DNA of 64,000 nt. It comes from Perca fluviatilis. Its lineage: Eukaryota; Chordata; Actinopteri; Perciformes; Percidae. The DNA lies in contig NC_053116.1 of assembly GCF_010015445.1 (NCBI RefSeq), forward strand, positions 2,826,068-2,890,067. Direction: 5' to 3'. Shown piece after piece: positions 34,979-46,844 of this stretch (the stretch's first letter is position 1; each line of letters opens with the position of its first letter). Below the pieces are notes generated by a model. The model searched no databases, was not told the DNA's origin, and saw nothing but the letters and a program-made list of their open reading frames with translations. The translations under genes and the position numbers were made by a program.

Positions 34979-35762
34979 CTACGAGGCAGTGTGAATGCGC
35001 TGGTGTCTTTTAAGGCATCCACTCTGAGTAAAGGTTTTCCCACATTGTTCACACCAATACGGTTTCTCTCCAGTGTGAACACGTCGGTGGCTTTCTAGGT
35101 TACCACTCTGAGTAAAAGTTTCCCCACATTGTTCACACGAGTACGGCTTCTCTCCATTGTGAACACGTCGGTGGTTTTCTAGGTTACTACTCTGAGTAAA
35201 AGTTTTCCCACATTGATCACAGCTGTAAGGTTTATCTCCAGTGTGAATGCGTTGATGTCTTTTTAGGTGTCCCTGTCGTGTGAAAGCTGCCCCACATTGA
35301 TCACAGCTGTAAGGCTTTTCTTCAGTGTGAATGCGTTGATGGTTTTTTTAGGCTAATCTGTTGTGTGAAAGCTGCCCCACATTGATCACAGCTGTAAGGC
35401 TTTTCTTCAGTGTGAATGCGTTGATGGTTTTTTAGGCTAATCTGTTGTGTGAAAGCTGCCCCACATTGATCACAGCTGTACAGCTTCTCTCCAGTGTGAA
35501 TGCGTTGATGTATTTTTAGGTGTCCCTGTTGTGTGAAAGCTGCCCCACATTGATCACAGCTGTACGGCTTCTCTCCAGTGTGAATGCGTTGGTGGATTTT
35601 AAGGTTACTCTGTAGTGTGAAAGCTGCCTCACATTGATCACAGCTGTGTAGATTCTCTCCAGTGTGAACTCTCTGATGAATCTTTAAATATTTTGATGTT
35701 GTGAAGGATTTGTTACAGTGCTGACAGTGGTGACATTTGGGTCCCTCTTCTCCTCTCTGTTT
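34979..35762 (-). pseudogene. C2H2 zinc-finger exon, nine fingers, one-base frameshift
   Basis: On the minus strand the exon begins after acceptor TTAATATAG with KQRGEEGPKCHHCQHCNKSF and ends IHTAS-stop at 34981-34979. Nine 28-residue fingers are present (GAAFTQQ and GKTFTQS types), so the product would bind DNA in the nucleus. At 35343-35349 the minus strand has seven A residues where the neighbouring, otherwise identical finger has six. The shift leads to TGA at 35324-35322 after four complete fingers; the remaining fingers are intact in the other frame. Fingers 3 and 4 are near-identical 84-bp duplicates. The exon start is phase 0, matching the end of the chromobox exon at 36603. It could be a pseudogene, an allele with a shortened array, or a homopolymer sequencing error. 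Confidence 0.85.
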
Positions 35763-36602
35763 CTATATTAACAGACAAACAGACAGAGATAGTTAGTGAA
35801 TAACCTTCTTTAAACCTTGGACTTGCTCTCACTCACAATTTTCACTCTTCATACAATAATTTATGACAAAATGAAGGAAAATACGTGCCGGTTGCAGACC
35901 TGTTATTATGGAAGCAAATCTACTCTACATAACTTTTATAAAGTTCTGAAATATTCTACATTTTTCAGGCAAGTTGTAATGAAACAACTGTAACGCTGTA
36001 ATGAAACAGCAAGAGAAAGCTTGGCAGACAATTGTGGACCACCTGAATGCGTAAGCAGCCTAAAAATATACATTTACTGACCACGGCTCTGAAAGAGTCA
36101 TAATCATATCATTCAAGGAGTTAGGCTACAAATCATTTGCACAAATTAATTGTTGTTATTGTTGCTAGGGCTGCACAATATATCACAAATGTTGCGTTAA
36201 CTTGAAATGGGTAAACCTTGTGGTGCATTCAAAGTTATTGTAAAATATCCTTTTTTCATCTGTATTTGTTGTTTAACAGCAATTTATTGGTGAAATAAGT
36301 TATTATTGTTATGTTATTGTTACATTTTCAATAAATCATTTAAATTCCTCCCTTTTTTTGCTGATCTGAAAAATCTATCCAATCTGTGACTCAAAACCGT
36401 GATCCAAACCGAAACGTGAGTTTGGTGATCCATTGCACCCGTACTGTTTTGCATATATGTATATGCATGTGCATATTGCAATGTCAAGTGATTTATATAT
36501 AAATCCTAAAAGACATTTGTGAAACCCTCTGTGTGCATTCATTAATATTGAGATTAGATTTCTGGGACTCTTCAGTCTAGAGTAATCTCTTTCTTCGCTC
36601 AC
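35763..36602 (-). other. Intron-like sequence with a hAT remnant
   Basis: Lies between the chromobox exon and the finger exon. From 36165 TAGGGCTGCACAATATATCAC and, near 36400-36441, AACCGTGATCCAAACCG through TTGCACCCGTA look like the two ends of an old hAT MITE. No chromoshadow exon is recognised. Confidence 0.45.
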
Positions 36603-36774
36603 CTCCTCCTTCTTCCTCTTGCTCCCTCGCTCCTCTGAGTCTCCCGAGGCCTCACTGACAACTTTCCTCTTGCCCTCCTTCTTTTTCTCCTCCTTCTCCT
36701 TGTGTTTCTGCATGTACTCGGTGATAAGGTCGAGGCAGTTCAGGTTGTCTTGCGGCTCCCATGTGTTATCCTCA
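36603..36774 (-). CDS. HP1/Cbx1-like chromobox gene, exon 3: end of chromodomain and hinge
   Basis: The 172-bp exon has acceptor CTTTCCAG and donor GAG|GTGAGC. Its first base completes an Asp codon begun in exon 2, giving DEDNTWEPQDNLNCLDLI, the second half of an HP1 chromodomain. The basic hinge follows (KHKEKEEKKKEGKRK, then GSKRKKEE) and resembles Cbx1/HP1-beta. The chromodomain reads methylated H3K9, and the hinge binds nucleic acid. Compared with mammalian Cbx1, Pro-Asp in the helix (CPDLI) is Leu-Asp here. The exon ends in phase 0. In HP1 genes the next exon should encode the chromoshadow domain, which I do not see downstream; the next minus-strand coding exon is a zinc-finger array. 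Confidence 0.85.
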
Positions 36775-37009
36775 CTGGAAAGGTGAGTTCAGACAGAAGA
36801 AAATCTCGTCAGGCTTTGTTTTATAGGTAATAAATTCTCACTCTAATTGCTAATTCGTATTTTTCCTTTTTTTCTATTGCCATTTTGTAAGATTATTTGC
36901 GGGTCTGCAACTTAGTGTCAAAATACCAAACCTTCAACTTTGAGGGCATGATACAATGCCGAAATGTATTCTGTATATTATTTGCAATTTGTAAATGAAC
37001 AATATACTA

Positions 37010-37046
<37 letters not shown>

Positions 37047-37529
37047 CAGTTGTGTTCAGAATAATAGCAGTGTTTAAAAAAGTGAATAATGCTCAAAATC
37101 CTTGGAATAGCTTTTAATTCCATAATATCAATGCATTGAGAACACTGCACATTCAATTCCGAATCAAAATATGACCAAAATTGATCACGTTTGTGTTATA
37201 CCTTAACAGAAATTGAAGAAAAAGGAATATTAGGCTGGTCAAAAAAATAGCATTATTTGCATTTTTCTTTACAAACTCAAACATTTACTGTATGAACTGA
37301 AAAATGTCTCAAGGGTTTGCTTTACTTTGAATCACTGCACTAATATTTAGTTGCATAACCATTATTTCTGATAACTGCTTGACATCTGTGTTGCATGGAG
37401 TCGACCAAATTCTGGCACCTGTGAACAGGTATTCCAGGCCAGGACGATTAAACTACATTCCAAAATTCCTCTGCATTACTGGGTTTTGCCTCAGAAACAA
37501 CATTTCTGATGTCACCCCACAAGTTTTCT

Positions 37530-38110
37530 ATGGGATTGAGGTCTGGGGATTAGGATGGCCACTCCATAACATCAATCTTGTTCATCTGGAACCAAGACTG
37601 CTCGCTTACTGGTGTGTTTTGGGTCATTGTCTTGTTGAAAGTATTTTGATGTATTAAAACTGATCCATGATCCCTGGTATGCAATAAATAGGCCCAACAC
37701 CAAAGTATGAGAAACATCCCCATAACATGATTTTTGCACCACCATGCTTTACTGTCTTCACAGTGTACTGTGGCTTGAATTCAGTGCATGGGGGTCGTCT
37801 GCGGCCCCTATACCCAAGAAGAACAATTTTGCTCTCATCAGTTCACAGAATGTTGCGCCATTTCTCCTTGGCTAGTTAATGTGTCCTTTGGCAAATTTCA
37901 ACCTATTCAGTACATGTCTTTTTTTCAGCAATGGAACTTTGCGGGAGCTTCTAGCTGATAGATTGGCTTCACATAGCCTTCTTCTGATCGTAACAGTACT
38001 CACAGGTAACTTTTTAATCAAAGTTCGCTGTTCCTCAGAGCAATGTCTGGAACACATTTTGCTATTTCAGTGTGAAATGCACTATAACCAGCATGCACAA
38101 CATTAGCTTC
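37530..38110 (-). pseudogene. Tc1-like transposase remnant
   Basis: On the minus strand pieces include SRHCSEEQRTLIKK (start), LPVSTVTIRR, KVPLLKKRHV, TDESKIVLLGYRGRRRPP, VKHGGAKIMLWGCF and, past a stop, SPDLNPIEN. These are the DNA-binding, DDE-core and C-terminal blocks of a Tc1/mariner transposase. An internal deletion joins LIKK to LPVS relative to the copy at 55946, and several stops are present. Confidence 0.8.
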
Positions 38111-38352
38111 CTTCCGTCCTTAAAATGGGCCATAATTGACACCTGTTTCTTCACAGAATCAATCACCTCACTAATTGCACACAACACTGCTATTATTTTG
38201 AACATGCCCCTTTCAATTACAGATTCAATTAAAGCTGCGAGCAGCGATGGATGGGCCCTCGCGCCTCTGCGCGCGTCGGGGTTACCGGCGGACACCACTC
38301 CTTGCGACCGTGCATTTGCGCAGCACTCAGACACCGCAAATCATCAAGAATG

Positions 38353-39070
38353 AAAAGAGAACTCCCTGCCGAGTTCAACGATACATCACACAAGACTCTA
38401 CGTCATACGGTTCATTATCTGTGTGCGTGGCTAAAGCATAGGGGGCGGGTCAAACCATCACCAATTAAAAAGGAAGTCTCTGCTGAGTTCAATGATACCT
38501 CACACAAGGGTCTACATCAAACGGGTCATTAGTTATAAAAGGGGGCGTGGCTAAATCTTAGGGGGCGGGCCAAACCTTTACCAATAGAAAAGGAAGTCTC
38601 TGCTGAGTTCATTGATATCTCACATAAGACTCCTTAAGATACTTAAGATACCTTAAACGGGTCACCATTTATGAAAGGGGGCGTGGCTTAAGCATACGGT
38701 GGCGGGCCAAACCATGACCAATGAATAAGGAAGTCTCTGCTGAGTTCACTGATACCTCACACAAGGGTCTACCTGAAACGGTTCAAATTATATGAAAGAG
38801 GGCGTGGCTTAAGCATAGTGGGCGGGCCAAACCATCACCAATGAAGAAGGAACTCTCTGCTGAGTTCAATGACACCTCACACAAGGGTATATCTTAAACG
38901 GTTGAAATGTTATGAAAGGGGGCGTGGCTTAAGCATAGGGGGCGGGCCAAACCATCACCAATGAATATGATAGTCTCTGCTGAGTTCAATGACACCTCAT
39001 ACAAGACTCTACCTTAAATGGTTCAAATGTTATGAAAGGGGGCGTGGCCTGAGTAAGTGGGCGCGGTTAA
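38353..39070 (+). repeat. Tandem repeat, ~120 bp x 6
   Basis: GAAGTCTCTGCTGAGTTCA recurs near 38353, 38471, 38591, 38728, 38848 and 38968. Each unit also contains GGGGGCGTGGCT and GGCGGGCCAAACC. ORFs here are incidental. Confidence 0.88.
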
Positions 39071-39157
39071 AGTATAGGGGGCGGCTCATTTTCACATGTA
39101 GACCACACATTCTAAGTTTCATGTAAATCAGATGATGTTTGTCATATAAGGCGCATT

Positions 39158-39760
39158 TCCTGTTGCCAGCGGGGGGCGCTATGACCAAAAGTCAATTTTG
39201 GCCTGTAGTTGTCCTCAGGCCTGGACCCTTGTCAATCGTGAGAAATTTCGGGCAGATACGACAACGTACACTCGAGTTAGAACAACTTCTTTGTTCATCG
39301 CTAAACACTCAAAATGGCCGCCACGCCCACACCGTCTGACAAAATTTTTTTCTTTTAATAACTTTTCATTGTTAAGGTGTTGGGATGGTACAGACCAAGT
39401 TTGAAGTCCATCGGATGAAATCTCTAGGAGGAGTTCGTTAAAGTATAGCACCTTGACTTTTAAGCCTACTTCCTGTTGCCACTAGGGGGCGTTATGACTT
39501 TAAGTAAAGATCGGCCTTTATTTGTCCTCAGGGTTGGACTCTTATGAATCCTGAAAAGTTTCGAGGTAATCGAACAATGTACACTCGAGTTACACCCACT
39601 TCCTGTTTCGGCAGCGAAACACACAAAATGGCCGCCACGCCCTATGACGAAAAGTTTTTCTTTTAACAACTTTTCATCTTTAATGTCTTAAGGTGACACA
39701 GACCGAGTTTTAAGTTGATTGGATGAAATCTCTAGGAGGAGTTCGTTAAAGTACGACATG
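39158..39760 (+). repeat. Tandem repeat, ~310 bp x 2
   Basis: TTTCCTGTTGCCA...GGGGGCG, ACACTCGAGTTA, AAAATGGCCGCCACGCC and TCTAGGAGGAGTTCGTTAAAG occur in the same order at 39158-39442 and 39468-39752. A third partial start follows at about 39813. Confidence 0.82.
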
Positions 39761-40143
39761 TGGAAATGGCCAAAATCGCACTAATTTCGAACTTTGAAAT
39801 CAAAATGGCGGACTTCCTGTTGGGTTTAGGGTATGGCTGTAATGAAGTCTTTTGTACATCTTGAAATGTTACATATGTGTAACAAGTTTCGTGAGTCTAC
39901 GTTAAACGCACTGAAGGGGCTCAATTTTTTTTTACTTTCTAGGGGGCGCTAGCGAGCCATTTTTGTGCGCCTATTCCCGAAACCCTTAAAATACGTAAAT
40001 TTTCACCAGACTTGATGCGACCGCCAAATTTGGTGAGGTTTTGAATATGTTAAGCCCCTCAAAAAGCCAATTCATTTGGTGTAATAATAATTCCTTCAGT
40101 TTCAATAGGGCCTTTGCCGCTGTCGGCACTCAGACCCTAATTA

Positions 40144-40962
40144 CTAAACAGACAACAAACAAACATCCATACTACTAGTGCTAACGTTACCACCATCAAG
40201 CCACAATGATTTGCCGCAAATGAATGCCGCCGAATCTGTCGAGTCGTTGCATCAAGTGCAACTTACAGTATATTCCCATCCAATTAGATCCAATTAGATT
40301 GAATTCGGTATTGATGACGCGAAAAATAATAACGGTAACTCCAGTGAAATGATTTGAAACTTGTTAGTGAGGATTAGATTAGGACTATATTTAAAGCTGA
40401 TTCTGGTTTCCAATTTTGCCCCAGGTGTGTCTGTTAAAACACGGATGGAGACAACTTCTCTCTTTTGATGCTTTAATAAGATCAAGCAACGTGCAACCTA
40501 GCTAACAGGTGAACACAAACAACCAAATCACTAGCTAACTTACTTTAAGTTTGCAAGAAATATAGACCAATACAACAACATGCTTAAATTAACTGACAAC
40601 ATAAGTTATACGACTTACAGTTCTCAAGGACGCACACACACCATCTCAACTGATTTATCCTCTTTTCTCTCACTTTTTTCTCTGTGTGGTGCACGCGCCC
40701 GCTCGCAGTGTAAGGCGCTTGTCCGCGCTATTTTCCGACATGCACTCACAATCCCTCCTGATAGACGACCTTTTGTACAAAACTAAAGTAACGAGCCAAT
40801 TTTCTAAAATGTAAGGAGTAGAAAGTACCGATATTCTTGTTAAAATGTAAGGAGTAAAAGTAAAATGTCGCCACAAAAATAAATAGTAAAGTAAAAATAT
40901 CTGAAAAATCTACTTGAGTAAAGTAACAAAGTATTTGTACTTCGTTACTTCCCATCTCTGAA
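40144..40962. mobile_element. Probable insertion between two right termini; hAT-like end at 40790-40962
   Basis: Separates two copies of the right terminus of the surrounding element. Its right part reads, on the minus strand, CAGAGATGGGAAGTAACGAAG, a fish hAT-type end also recognisable at 58373-58540. The left boundary is uncertain. Confidence 0.45.
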
Positions 40963-41184
40963 TAGGGCCTTCGCCGCTGTCCGCGCTCGGGCCCTAATTA
41001 CACCAAATGAGCAGCATGCATGTCATGACTGTTGGGTCTGTTGGTTTCTATGACTCTCCAACACTTACTAGTAAATTATTTGTAGAAATATCACTTCTAC
41101 GAAAAAATTTATTTATGAGGTTAGTGATGTTGGACTACTATTATTTTGAGTATGAGTCTATAATATTAATATATATATATATAT

Positions 41185-42598
41185 TAGCGATGCATCGATT
41201 GTGACCGATAACCAATATTAATATTGCTGTTATGGCCGATACTGATATTTACCGATGTCGATATCTCTGTATAGAAAACACATTTTTATGATAATCAAAT
41301 AAAGAACTATTTTCCAAAACGCATTTCTTTTTTACTTTTGTGATTCATTTTCAGAAATCACTGATATCGCGCACCTTTACCTGTGTGCAAAATATGACTG
41401 TCATCAGATTTTCAGAAGAAAAAATAAATATTTATATAAAAATACATTTTTATAAAGGATACAAGTGTGTCCTGAATTCACACTATGAATAAGCCAACCC
41501 TGAGTATTCTCAATAAACATCTAAATCACTTGAGACCAAGTCACTGTATTCTGTGAACATTGTACAACAGTTCAAAACTTTAAAGTACAGTAGTAGGCCT
41601 TAAATGGCCAAAGCCAGTATTGAAAAAGGTAAAATGTGAAAATGGAGCCAGAACAAACTGGACTGAACAGACACTGGCTTTTGCAGTCTTACAGTCTTAC
41701 AGTAACTGCCAAGTACTTTAGGGTTAGGTCTAACCCTTGAAATTATAGAAATTGGTGCCTTCTAGGCCGAGATAAGCCAGAAAATGTGTTTTTGGCTCAT
41801 ATGGATTAAAGACACCAAATCCCAGAATGCACTTGCTTCGCTGGTTTAGACTCCACTCCCAAGCCACGCCTACCATTTACAGACAGACAGTGAGGCAGCA
41901 TTCAACTCAACCCAAATGTGTTTTATTGTCATTTCAACCATATACACGAAACAATGTTTCACTGTGGCTCTAGTGGTTACACTTGCGTTGGGAGTTTCGT
42001 TGAAGCTGGATGTAGTCCAGTTTGTTGTCTAATGAGCGGACACTTGCAAGCAGGATTGATGGAACAGGTGGCCAGCTAGCGTTAGCTTTCCACCTAGCTA
42101 GGTTAGCTATACTCCAGCCCCCGTTTGCGTTTCACCGCTGAGAATGTCCCCCACGATCGCCCGCTCCGGCCGCCCGCTGCCCGCTACGGCTGGTCAGATA
42201 GCCCGCTACGGCTGCCGCTGCTGCCCGTTTCGGCTGCCGCTGCTGCCCGCTGCTCAAACTAACCTGTGGGCCAGTGGTCTATTTTTTTTGTCCCACTTCG
42301 CCACAGATTCCGTCTGCAAAAACAAACATCCCCGCCCCCCCACTCACATCTTCTTCTTCTTCTTATTATTATTATTATTATAGGATTTTGGCAGTATAGA
42401 CGCTGTTTAGCGTATTACTGTCCTCCACAGGTCAGATTTAGATCTAAATTCTCACACACACACATCTAAGCCTACACATACGTCAAATACACAGGAATGA
42501 TTCACATCAGCCCTATTTTGACATCGGAACGATACCGATGTGTAGAAAAATGACCATATCGGACGATATTATATCGGCGGCCAATATATTGTGCACCA

Positions 42599-42601
<3 letters not shown>
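41185..42601. mobile_element. hAT element with composite interior, chromobox intron 2
   Basis: Left end TAGCGATGCATCGATTG and right end (minus strand) TAGTGGTGCACAATATA are imperfect inverted repeats. ATATATAT flanks both sides (41177-41184 and 42602-42609), though AT repeats make this weaker evidence. Bases 41742-42110 are a partial copy of the TTAA element at 15576-17279. A TTC/TTA triplet run lies at 42344-42382. Confidence 0.68.
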
Positions 42602-42633
<32 letters not shown>

Positions 42634-42674
42634 TGACCAAGTACACCACGTATTAATATTTAGACTCATACTTA

Positions 42675-43031
<357 letters not shown>

Positions 43032-43149
43032 CTATATTAAAATGTTCTGTTTGAATGGAGAAAATGCAAGGGCTGATTAGGTGACCAATCCATAGGACTT
43101 CAGAAAAAAACGAAATAACTACTACAATGTAAGTAATACAGTATCGTTG

Positions 43150-43218
43150 AAAGTTTAGACATGCTTTCCTATTTCAGTGAATGAGAAAGTGTGTCCAAAC
43201 TTTTGACTGGTACTGTAT
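43150..43218. mobile_element. Tc1-like terminal repeat remnant in chromobox intron 1
   Basis: GTGTGTCCAAACTTTTGACTG followed by GTACTGTA is the right terminus typical of a Tc1/mariner family. No partner end is found. Confidence 0.5.
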
Positions 43219-43365
43219 ATTACTCACTATTATACATTATTAGTATTCATATGACCTATATGGTGAAAATCTAACTGACTGAGACTTTAAATAACCACTT
43301 GTGAGTCCCAGAGACTCACTACATTTTAAACTTATCAACATCACTGGAGGCCACAGCTTACTCAC

Positions 43366-43372
43366 CGTTCAT
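43366..43372 (-). CDS. HP1/Cbx1-like chromobox gene, proposed exon 1 (start codon)
   Basis: Minus strand reads ATG AAC G followed by GTGAGTAAG, a strong donor. Its phase (1) matches exon 2, whose first two bases AC complete the codon, giving M-N-D-V-K-L. No ATG is available inside exon 2 in frame, so an upstream start is required and this is the best candidate. About 80-100 bases of 5' UTR would lie to the right (to about 43470); no TATA box is seen. Alternative first exons cannot be excluded. Confidence 0.6.
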
Positions 43373-43470
43373 TAAAGTTCAGTCAAGCAGCAGTCTGTCG
43401 GAGGGTCAGTGAGCGTGCTGACAGTATGTGCTCCCCACACCTACAGGCTCTACTGAATACCTGTTCACTA

Positions 43471-44605
43471 ATTACCTGTTCATTTAAAACACCATTGCTG
43501 TGATACCTATCACCATGTAACCAAGCCAGAGCAGTACATTAGAGAGAGTTGGCCAACTCAAATCATGGGCACCATATTGGATACCATCGTCAGATGACTC
43601 TACAGTGTAACCCTATGGGACGAATATGCTATCTCGAAATAAATTGCTTATTTTCACCATAAACAGGCATATACATGTTAGTATCAACATTTGTCAATAT
43701 GTTAAAGGCCCTTATGGAAATATTCCAGTGTATATTTACCTTCTATATCATAAATGGGCCTATAAAATATGCCCATTGTAGTTAGTGACCAAGTCGCCTA
43801 ATAAGTCTCTGAGCAGTGTTTACCTTTCTAATGTCCGCTAGCATAAAGGATAACTATAACCACTTAGCTTTGTGTGTAACGTAAGAAAAACCCACCCATC
43901 TCGTGGGACCGAAGCTTAATATTTCATTTAATAAAATTATGGTACAAAAGGAGCACTAACGCCACAGGTCTTATGTTGACAACGTGGACTCAGATATAGG
44001 AAACTCCGAAGGCAGTTTCGCTTACGTTAGCAAAGGTCGGTGTAGTGTTAGCTAGCTGTCTAAACTTGTAAAAAGCTGAATAACATCCCTGTCCAAGCTG
44101 TGTTTCACTCTCCCTCCAATATTATTATAAACATAACAAACACACCTGGACTAGGATGAAACCAAAAGCCATATGACTATGGCAAGATCACAAGCATGTA
44201 GGTACATGGAGTGCTAGCGAAAAAGCTAACACTAGCATAAGGCATGGCTAACTTCAAACTTCATTCATTTCTAAAGCAGTGTTAGAACTTTTTTGACAGC
44301 ATGGTACACATTAACGATGGTATTACTATGTTTGTCCTATGTAATTTGTTATCATAAGTTGAAGAGAGAAATTGACATTACCTCACACAATAACAAGTAG
44401 TCACTTAGCCTCCAGTGTGCTCTTTTCACCTTCCGCTCCCATACTTTTCATCTTTTTGGTTCACGAGGGGACTTGTGAAATCTTTTGCCGTTTCACTGTC
44501 TTTCATTGCAGCCATTCGTGCAACAGTTGGGCATTTGTTTCAGTGATGTATGTCATTTTTAAAAATAATTTATTACATTTTTCCACTATTCCCTGCACTA
44601 TGTCG
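43471..44605. other. Upstream region of the chromobox gene, no gene seen
   Basis: Moderately AT-rich, with no recognised transposon boundary, so it may hold the promoter. A short ORF at 44372-44611 (+) has no recognisable domain. Confidence 0.4.
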
Positions 44606-45052
44606 GTGTAGTGGAGTGTAGGATTCCTCAGTGTAAAACAGCATTCGGCAGCTCAGCTTTCTCAAGTGTGGCTATCAGACAGTGGAATAAGTTGCCAACA
44701 GAGCTGATAACGTGCACATTTTAACATTTTTCATATCGGGCCAAAAAATGGCTTCTATTAAAACAAACATGCTCACATAATGTATAGTAATTGATGTGTA
44801 TGTGGGAGTGTATTTGTAAATGAATGCTGAGGAATGAATGAAGGGTGTGATCATTTTAATGTTGGTTTTGGGATAAATGTGTTAAATTCATTTGTTGACA
44901 TCAGCCTGCCCAGGGACTACAAGTGGAAACAAGTACATGTGCTACAACCTGGTATAATGCATCCAGTGGCGGATTTAGTCATTTTGGGGCCCAAGGCAAA
45001 CACAGACATGGGGCCCTCTACACAGACACACAGACACTCACTCACACACTCA

Positions 45053-45450
45053 GGCCCTGTTTACACGATGACGCTCTCGGGTGAAAACGAAAAAATATTT
45101 TATTGGATGTGCCTTTCGTTTATACGGCGACGGCGTTTTTGGGGCTTAAAAACGCAAAAAAGTGAAACCACCTTCCAGAGTGGAAATCTTAAAAGCCGCT
45201 TTCTTTCACCGTCGCGTTACCATCTAAAGGGTAAAAACGCAAAAGTCTGAAGACAGAGGTGTGGAGAGAGACGAGAAAAAGGCGTCTGTTGTTACGGAGT
45301 AGGATACAGAAATTATAGGCTCCTGTTAGAATTTCAATGTAATGGCTCAATATTTAAATTATTTCAACAATGTGGATAAGGTTGTTATAGTTCGATGACG
45401 ATATGTAGGCTATTCATTTGAGCCAGAGCAGGCGACAACGTTACGGATGA

Positions 45451-45481
<31 letters not shown>

Positions 45482-45704
45482 GGCAGCGGTCAGCGGTCAG
45501 AGGTCAGAGGAGGGTCTGCTTCAGCCTCCTCTGCCCACTGCCTCTCGCTCTCAAGCAGGAGAGAAGTAGAATGAATGTTCTGCGCAGGTGGGTGTCTTGG
45601 TGGTGTTGTGTGGCAGTGCCACCTAGTCACCTGGAGTGCATACTACATCGAATTTCACACACTTTTGCGTCACCATACCAGATCGTTTCCGTGTAAACAT
45701 AGCC
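45053..45704. mobile_element. Nested 652-bp element in the hAT
   Basis: Ends GGCCCTGTTTACACG and CGTGTAAACATAGCC are inverted repeats with a 3-bp TCA duplication (45050-45052 and 45705-45707), the pattern of PIF/Harbinger-type MITEs. A GA run lies at 45448-45478. Confidence 0.68.
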
Positions 45705-45707
45705 TCA

Positions 45708-45795
45708 CTCACACACAGACACTCGCACACAGACACTCTCACTCACACACACTCACTCACACACAGACACTCTCACTCACACACACTCACACACA

Positions 45796-45837
<42 letters not shown>
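45708..45837. repeat. (CA)n-rich microsatellite
   Basis: CACTCACACAGACA units pass into a pure CA run ending at 45837. Confidence 0.9.
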
Positions 45838-45839
<2 letters not shown>

Positions 45840-46266
45840 GATCAGCCCAATCATTTTTTCTCCATTCTTCATTTGCAGGTAATAATTCCTGCTTGTAAAT
45901 CTTCGCCCCTCTTGATTTTTAGGATAAATTCTGTCGTCCTTGCTCTGAACTGGGCCTCTCTGCACTATTGAGCACCGCTCTTTGTCAGTGAGATGTTTTG
46001 ACCAGAGTGCTGCTGGGTCATCTTCAAGTTCAAGAGTTACACACTGGTCATGACTGCTAGTAGGCCTACTCATTAGTTGTTCATTGGAATTGTCGTCTTT
46101 TTCGTCATAGACGTCGTCAACATTATTATCACTGTCACTGAAAGTGAACGTGGACAAAGGCGCCGATTTATGTTTTCCTCCGTGGGTGCTCACGCTCTTT
46201 AAAAAAAAAAACAAGTCAAAAAATGTTTGCGTTCAGAACCTTAGGAAATGGACAGCGGCCGACACG

Positions 46267-46352
<86 letters not shown>

Positions 46353-46844
46353 TTAACTCGATAATAACGCCGTAAAGTAGTCTAGTCTATCTTTCAACTC
46401 AGGACAGCGCCACTTCTCACAACTACAGATAGGATTGGAGATGAAAAGTTGAACTGACATGTAACCGCGATCAGCTTCGTGGGAAATTAAGAATCAATGC
46501 CACCGACATAACCGATCGCACTATGACATGAGTTAGTTATTAGTTATTCATTTTAAATTAATTTTGCCTACTGGCAGTCTGGCACACGTGGGTGCTCAGT
46601 ATTTTCCGTGGGTGCTCGAGCTACGGAGCACCCACGGTACCTATGCGGAAGTTTTGTTACCTGAAGTTGAAGGATCCTCATCATCCTGTAAAGGTGAATT
46701 GGATGTAACGTTAGCAGCAATATCGCTGGAGCAGCCTGGGCTGGCTCTGTCGGCAGCAACGGGTAGCTCCTCCTCGCTAGCAGCAGTGCTAACGCTCGTG
46801 ATGGTGCTTGTAGCGTTGTTGTTATTGTCAGCGGCGGGCATCAC
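45838..46844 (-). pseudogene. hAT transposase, N-terminal exons
   Basis: Minus strand 46844-46641 encodes a Ser/Thr/Asn-rich leader (MMPAADNNNNATST). Minus strand 46200-45838 encodes an acidic stretch, then DDPAALWSKHLTDKERCSIV, RGPVQSKDDRIYP, GRRFTSRNYYLQMKNGEK. This is the start of the TTF-type zinc-finger region of ZMYM1-like hAT transposases. The catalytic part is missing, having been replaced by repeats, so the element cannot move on its own. Confidence 0.7.
46269..46349. repeat. (CA)n microsatellite, about 40 units
   Basis: An uninterrupted CA run inside the hAT element. Confidence 0.95.

Larger units (their letters stand above)
38232..40995. mobile_element. Unclassified element with AATTA target duplication, inserted in the Tc1-like copy
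   Basis: Starts AAGCTGCGAGCAGCGATGG and ends CGCTCGGGCCCT, flanked by AATTA at 38227-38231 and 40996-41000. The empty site can be read in the other Tc1-like copy near 55766-55778. It contains six ~120-bp units, two ~310-bp units and, at 40101-40143, a second copy of the right terminus (AATAGGGCCTTTGCCGCTGT). No transposase is recognised. Confidence 0.72.
37047..41160 (-). mobile_element. Tc1-like transposon in chromobox intron 2, with nested element
   Basis: Left end CAGTTGTGTTCAGAATAATAGCAG follows TA at 37045-37046. The right end (GGACTACTATTATTTTGAG, near 41131) is degenerate. The interior matches the second copy at 55605-56345 in opposite orientation. A 2.76-kb element is inserted at 38232. 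The transposase is decayed. Confidence 0.82.

Noticed and set aside
38338..39070. CRISPR-like array of 120-bp repeats
   Set aside because: Units are long, diverged and lack unique spacers; this is a eukaryotic tandem repeat inside a transposon.
44372..44611. Plus-strand ORF upstream of the chromobox gene
   Set aside because: Low-complexity hydrophobic sequence with no homologue recognised; likely chance.
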